A stretch of 51,847 nucleotides of DNA from assembly GCA_020630435.1 (NCBI GenBank), contig JAHDBJ010000034.1, positions 1-51,847 of the forward strand. The letters are read 5' to 3'. Positions within the stretch are counted from its first letter, which is position 1; each line of letters starts with the position of its first letter. The notes beneath the pieces were generated by a model. The model had not been told where the DNA came from and made no database searches. It worked only from the letters and a program-made list of their open reading frames with translations. Position numbers and translations under genes: made by a program. The DNA comes from Saprospiraceae bacterium. Its GTDB lineage: Bacteria > Bacteroidota > Bacteroidia > Chitinophagales > Saprospiraceae. This document shows, one piece after another, positions 50,449 through 51,847 of the stretch.

Positions 50449-51783
50449 CTAGGGATGAAATGCTAAACGTTGACCTTTTTTTGCTTCATTAAAAATCCCT
50501 TTATCATATGCTAAGTGACCGCTTATAATAGTTTGTTGTACTTGTCCTTTAAAAGTATGATTTTCTAGGGGAGACCAACCGCATTTATAGTGAATATTTT
50601 CTTTTTGTACTGTCCACTCTTTTTCAATATCTACGATAGCAATGTCTGCCCAATATCCCTCCCGTAAAAAACCACGCTCTTTTAGTCGGAAACAAGTCGT
50701 GGGCGCATGGCACATTTTTTCAACAATTCTTTCTAGAGATATTTTTCCTTTATGGTAAAAATCGAGCATTACATTCAAAGAATGTTGGACTAATGGTAGA
50801 CCAGATGGTGCTTTAAAGTAAGTATTACTTTTTTCATCCCAAGTATGTGGTGCATGGTCTGTTGCAATAATATCTAGTCGGTTATCGAGTAGGGCAGGGA
50901 AGAGGGCTTCTTGGTGTTCACTTTCCTTGATGGCAGGGTTGCATTTTATAAGTGTCCCTTTTGTGGCATAATCATTTCGATTAAAAAAAAGGTGATGTAC
51001 ACAGACTTCAGAAGTGATTTTCTTTTCTTCTAATGGAATATCATTCCTAAAAAGCCTCAGTTCATCTTTTGTAGAAATATGTAATATATGTAGCCGAGTT
51101 TGGTGTTTTTTTGCCAGTTCAATAGCAAGTTTTGAGGAAATCAAACAACCTTCTGCGTTACGAATAACAGGATGTAGATCAATAGGCACATTGTCACCAT
51201 ATTTGGCTTTAAAGATTTCGGCATTTCGTTTTATGGTAGCTTCATCCTCACAGTGTGTTGCAATGAGCATTGGGACTTTAGAAAAAAGATTTTCTAGTGT
51301 TGTGCGGTTATCTACGAGCATATTACCTGTACTAGAACCCATAAAGATTTTCACACCACAAACATGGGTAGGATCAGTCTTTAAAACTTCTTCTATATTG
51401 TCGTTGGATGCTCCCATAAAAAAAGAATAATTGGCGAGCGACTTTTTAGCAGCAATTTGATACTTTTCTTCCAATAATTTTTGGGTGAGGGTAGGGGGGG
51501 TGGTATTGGGCATTTCCATAAAAGAAGTAACACCACCAGCAACAGCTGCTCTAGGCTCTGTATATAGATCTGATTTGTGTGTTAATCCAGGTTCTCGGAA
51601 ATGTACTTGGTCGTCTATAATACCAGGAATAACATGTTTGCCTTCAGCATTGATTTCTAGTTTGGCTTTTGTCGTAATTATAGGCTCTATTTTTTCAATA
51701 CGCCCATTTTTAATTAAAATATCTTTCGCTTCAATTTTACCTTCGTTAATGATTTTTCCTCCTTTGATAAGAATAGTGTCCAT
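50449..51783 (-). CDS. pyrC: Dihydroorotase (class I)
   Basis: With the ATG at 51783 the protein is 444 residues; a longer frame from 51846 adds 21 unconserved residues. The amidohydrolase barrel shows FREPGLTHKSDLYTE, MEMPNTTPPT, a probable bridging Lys in VKIFMGSSTGNM, His in ATHCEDE and HILHIST, and the catalytic Asp in ATDHAPHTWDEK. The first metal motif reads DDQVH (Q59, H61) instead of DxHxH, a variant I recall from Bacteroidota dihydroorotases. It closes carbamoyl-aspartate to dihydroorotate, the step after PyrB. The gene is complete, with its promoter near or beyond the window end. Confidence 0.94.
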   Translation of the reverse strand: MDTILIKGGKIINEGKIEAKDILIKNGRIEKIEPIITTKAKLEINAEGKHVIPGIIDDQVHFREPGLTHKSDLYTEPRAAVAGGVTSFMEMPNTTPPTLTQKLLEEKYQIAAKKSLANYSFFMGASNDNIEEVLKTDPTHVCGVKIFMGSSTGNMLVDNRTTLENLFSKVPMLIATHCEDEATIKRNAEIFKAKYGDNVPIDLHPVIRNAEGCLISSKLAIELAKKHQTRLHILHISTKDELRLFRNDIPLEEKKITSEVCVHHLFFNRNDYATKGTLIKCNPAIKESEHQEALFPALLDNRLDIIATDHAPHTWDEKSNTYFKAPSGLPLVQHSLNVMLDFYHKGKISLERIVEKMCHAPTTCFRLKERGFLREGYWADIAIVDIEKEWTVQKENIHYKCGWSPLENHTFKGQVQQTIISGHLAYDKGIFNEAKKGQRLAFHP

Positions 51784-51847
51784 GAAGATTTGTATTAGTT
51801 GATATTCTATTGAAAAAAGTAATTTACTGCGTGTGTGCGTGTACACG

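Noticed and set aside
1-51847. Scan for CRISPR arrays, rRNA, transposase genes and phage genes
   Set aside because: No regularly spaced repeats, no rRNA-like blocks, and no DDE, HUH or recombinase motifs were found in any plausible reading frame.

Overview
The window is a compact, AT-rich (about two-thirds A+T by eye) chromosomal stretch from a member of the Bacteroidota. This rests on the protein set: a PyrR/PyrB pair, a dihydroorotase with the DDQVH metal-site variant, MutS2, bactofilin, DUF2490 and DUF2520 proteins, an OmpA with a SPOR-like N-terminus, oligopeptidase B and subtilase lipoproteins, and an almost complete lack of Shine-Dalgarno sequences. The low GC together with an IscX/ferredoxin pair would suit a marine Saprospiria-like organism, but that rank is inference. 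I see no rRNA, tRNA, CRISPR array, intact insertion sequence or prophage.

Layout. 1-3.5 kb (+): the end of hchA, a nitroreductase, a frameshifted hypothetical gene and a SWIM zinc-finger protein. 3.5-3.9 kb: a decayed gene. 3.9-7.2 kb (-): a molybdopterin hydroxylase operon (2Fe-2S subunit, Tat-exported large subunit, VOC protein). 7.4-10.4 kb (+): a YciI/DGPF protein with an ECF42-like sigma factor, then a DEAD-box helicase. 10.4-17 kb (-): a three-gene cassette of unknowns around a DUF4269 nucleotidyltransferase-like protein, a giant beta-propeller amidohydrolase, and an ECF sigma/anti-sigma pair. 17.3-21.7 kb (-): argS, a DUF4932 putative protease lipoprotein, pyrR, pyrB.

21.7-25.7 kb is the accessory-looking part. 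An OmpA gene is flanked by diverged direct repeats. It is followed by relic genes, a GC-richer hairpin and a well-delimited subtilase lipoprotein gene. 25.7-35.1 kb: a fused spermidine-synthase-like membrane protein (+), then on the minus strand a metallo-beta-lactamase-fold hydrolase, a DUF2490 porin-like protein, oligopeptidase B, and a tolC-adaptor-DUF2520 operon. 35.4-38 kb: a site-2-protease/TPR fusion, then a zinc-site-deficient SIRT5-like sirtuin and a GNAT acetyltransferase.

38-51.8 kb is mostly housekeeping: fdx-iscX-ruvB, an S1/P1-like or phospholipase C-like enzyme, tsaD-nth, bactofilin, a long minus-strand run (DUF1295 protein, esterase, mutS2, rimK, an AstE-like deacylase), a secreted hypothetical protein and dihydroorotase.

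Themes. Two de novo pyrimidine genes (pyrB, pyrC) and their regulator pyrR lie at separate places. Two different sigma-factor modules are present. Protein acylation and amino-acid tagging enzymes recur (sirtuin, GNAT, RimK, AstE-like). I did not find a demonstrably new system. The best leads are the membrane-protein/NTase/unknown cassette at 10.4-12.2 kb, the M50-TPR fusion, the sigma gene whose start codon abuts a terminator hairpin, and the relic-and-repeat zone around ompA.
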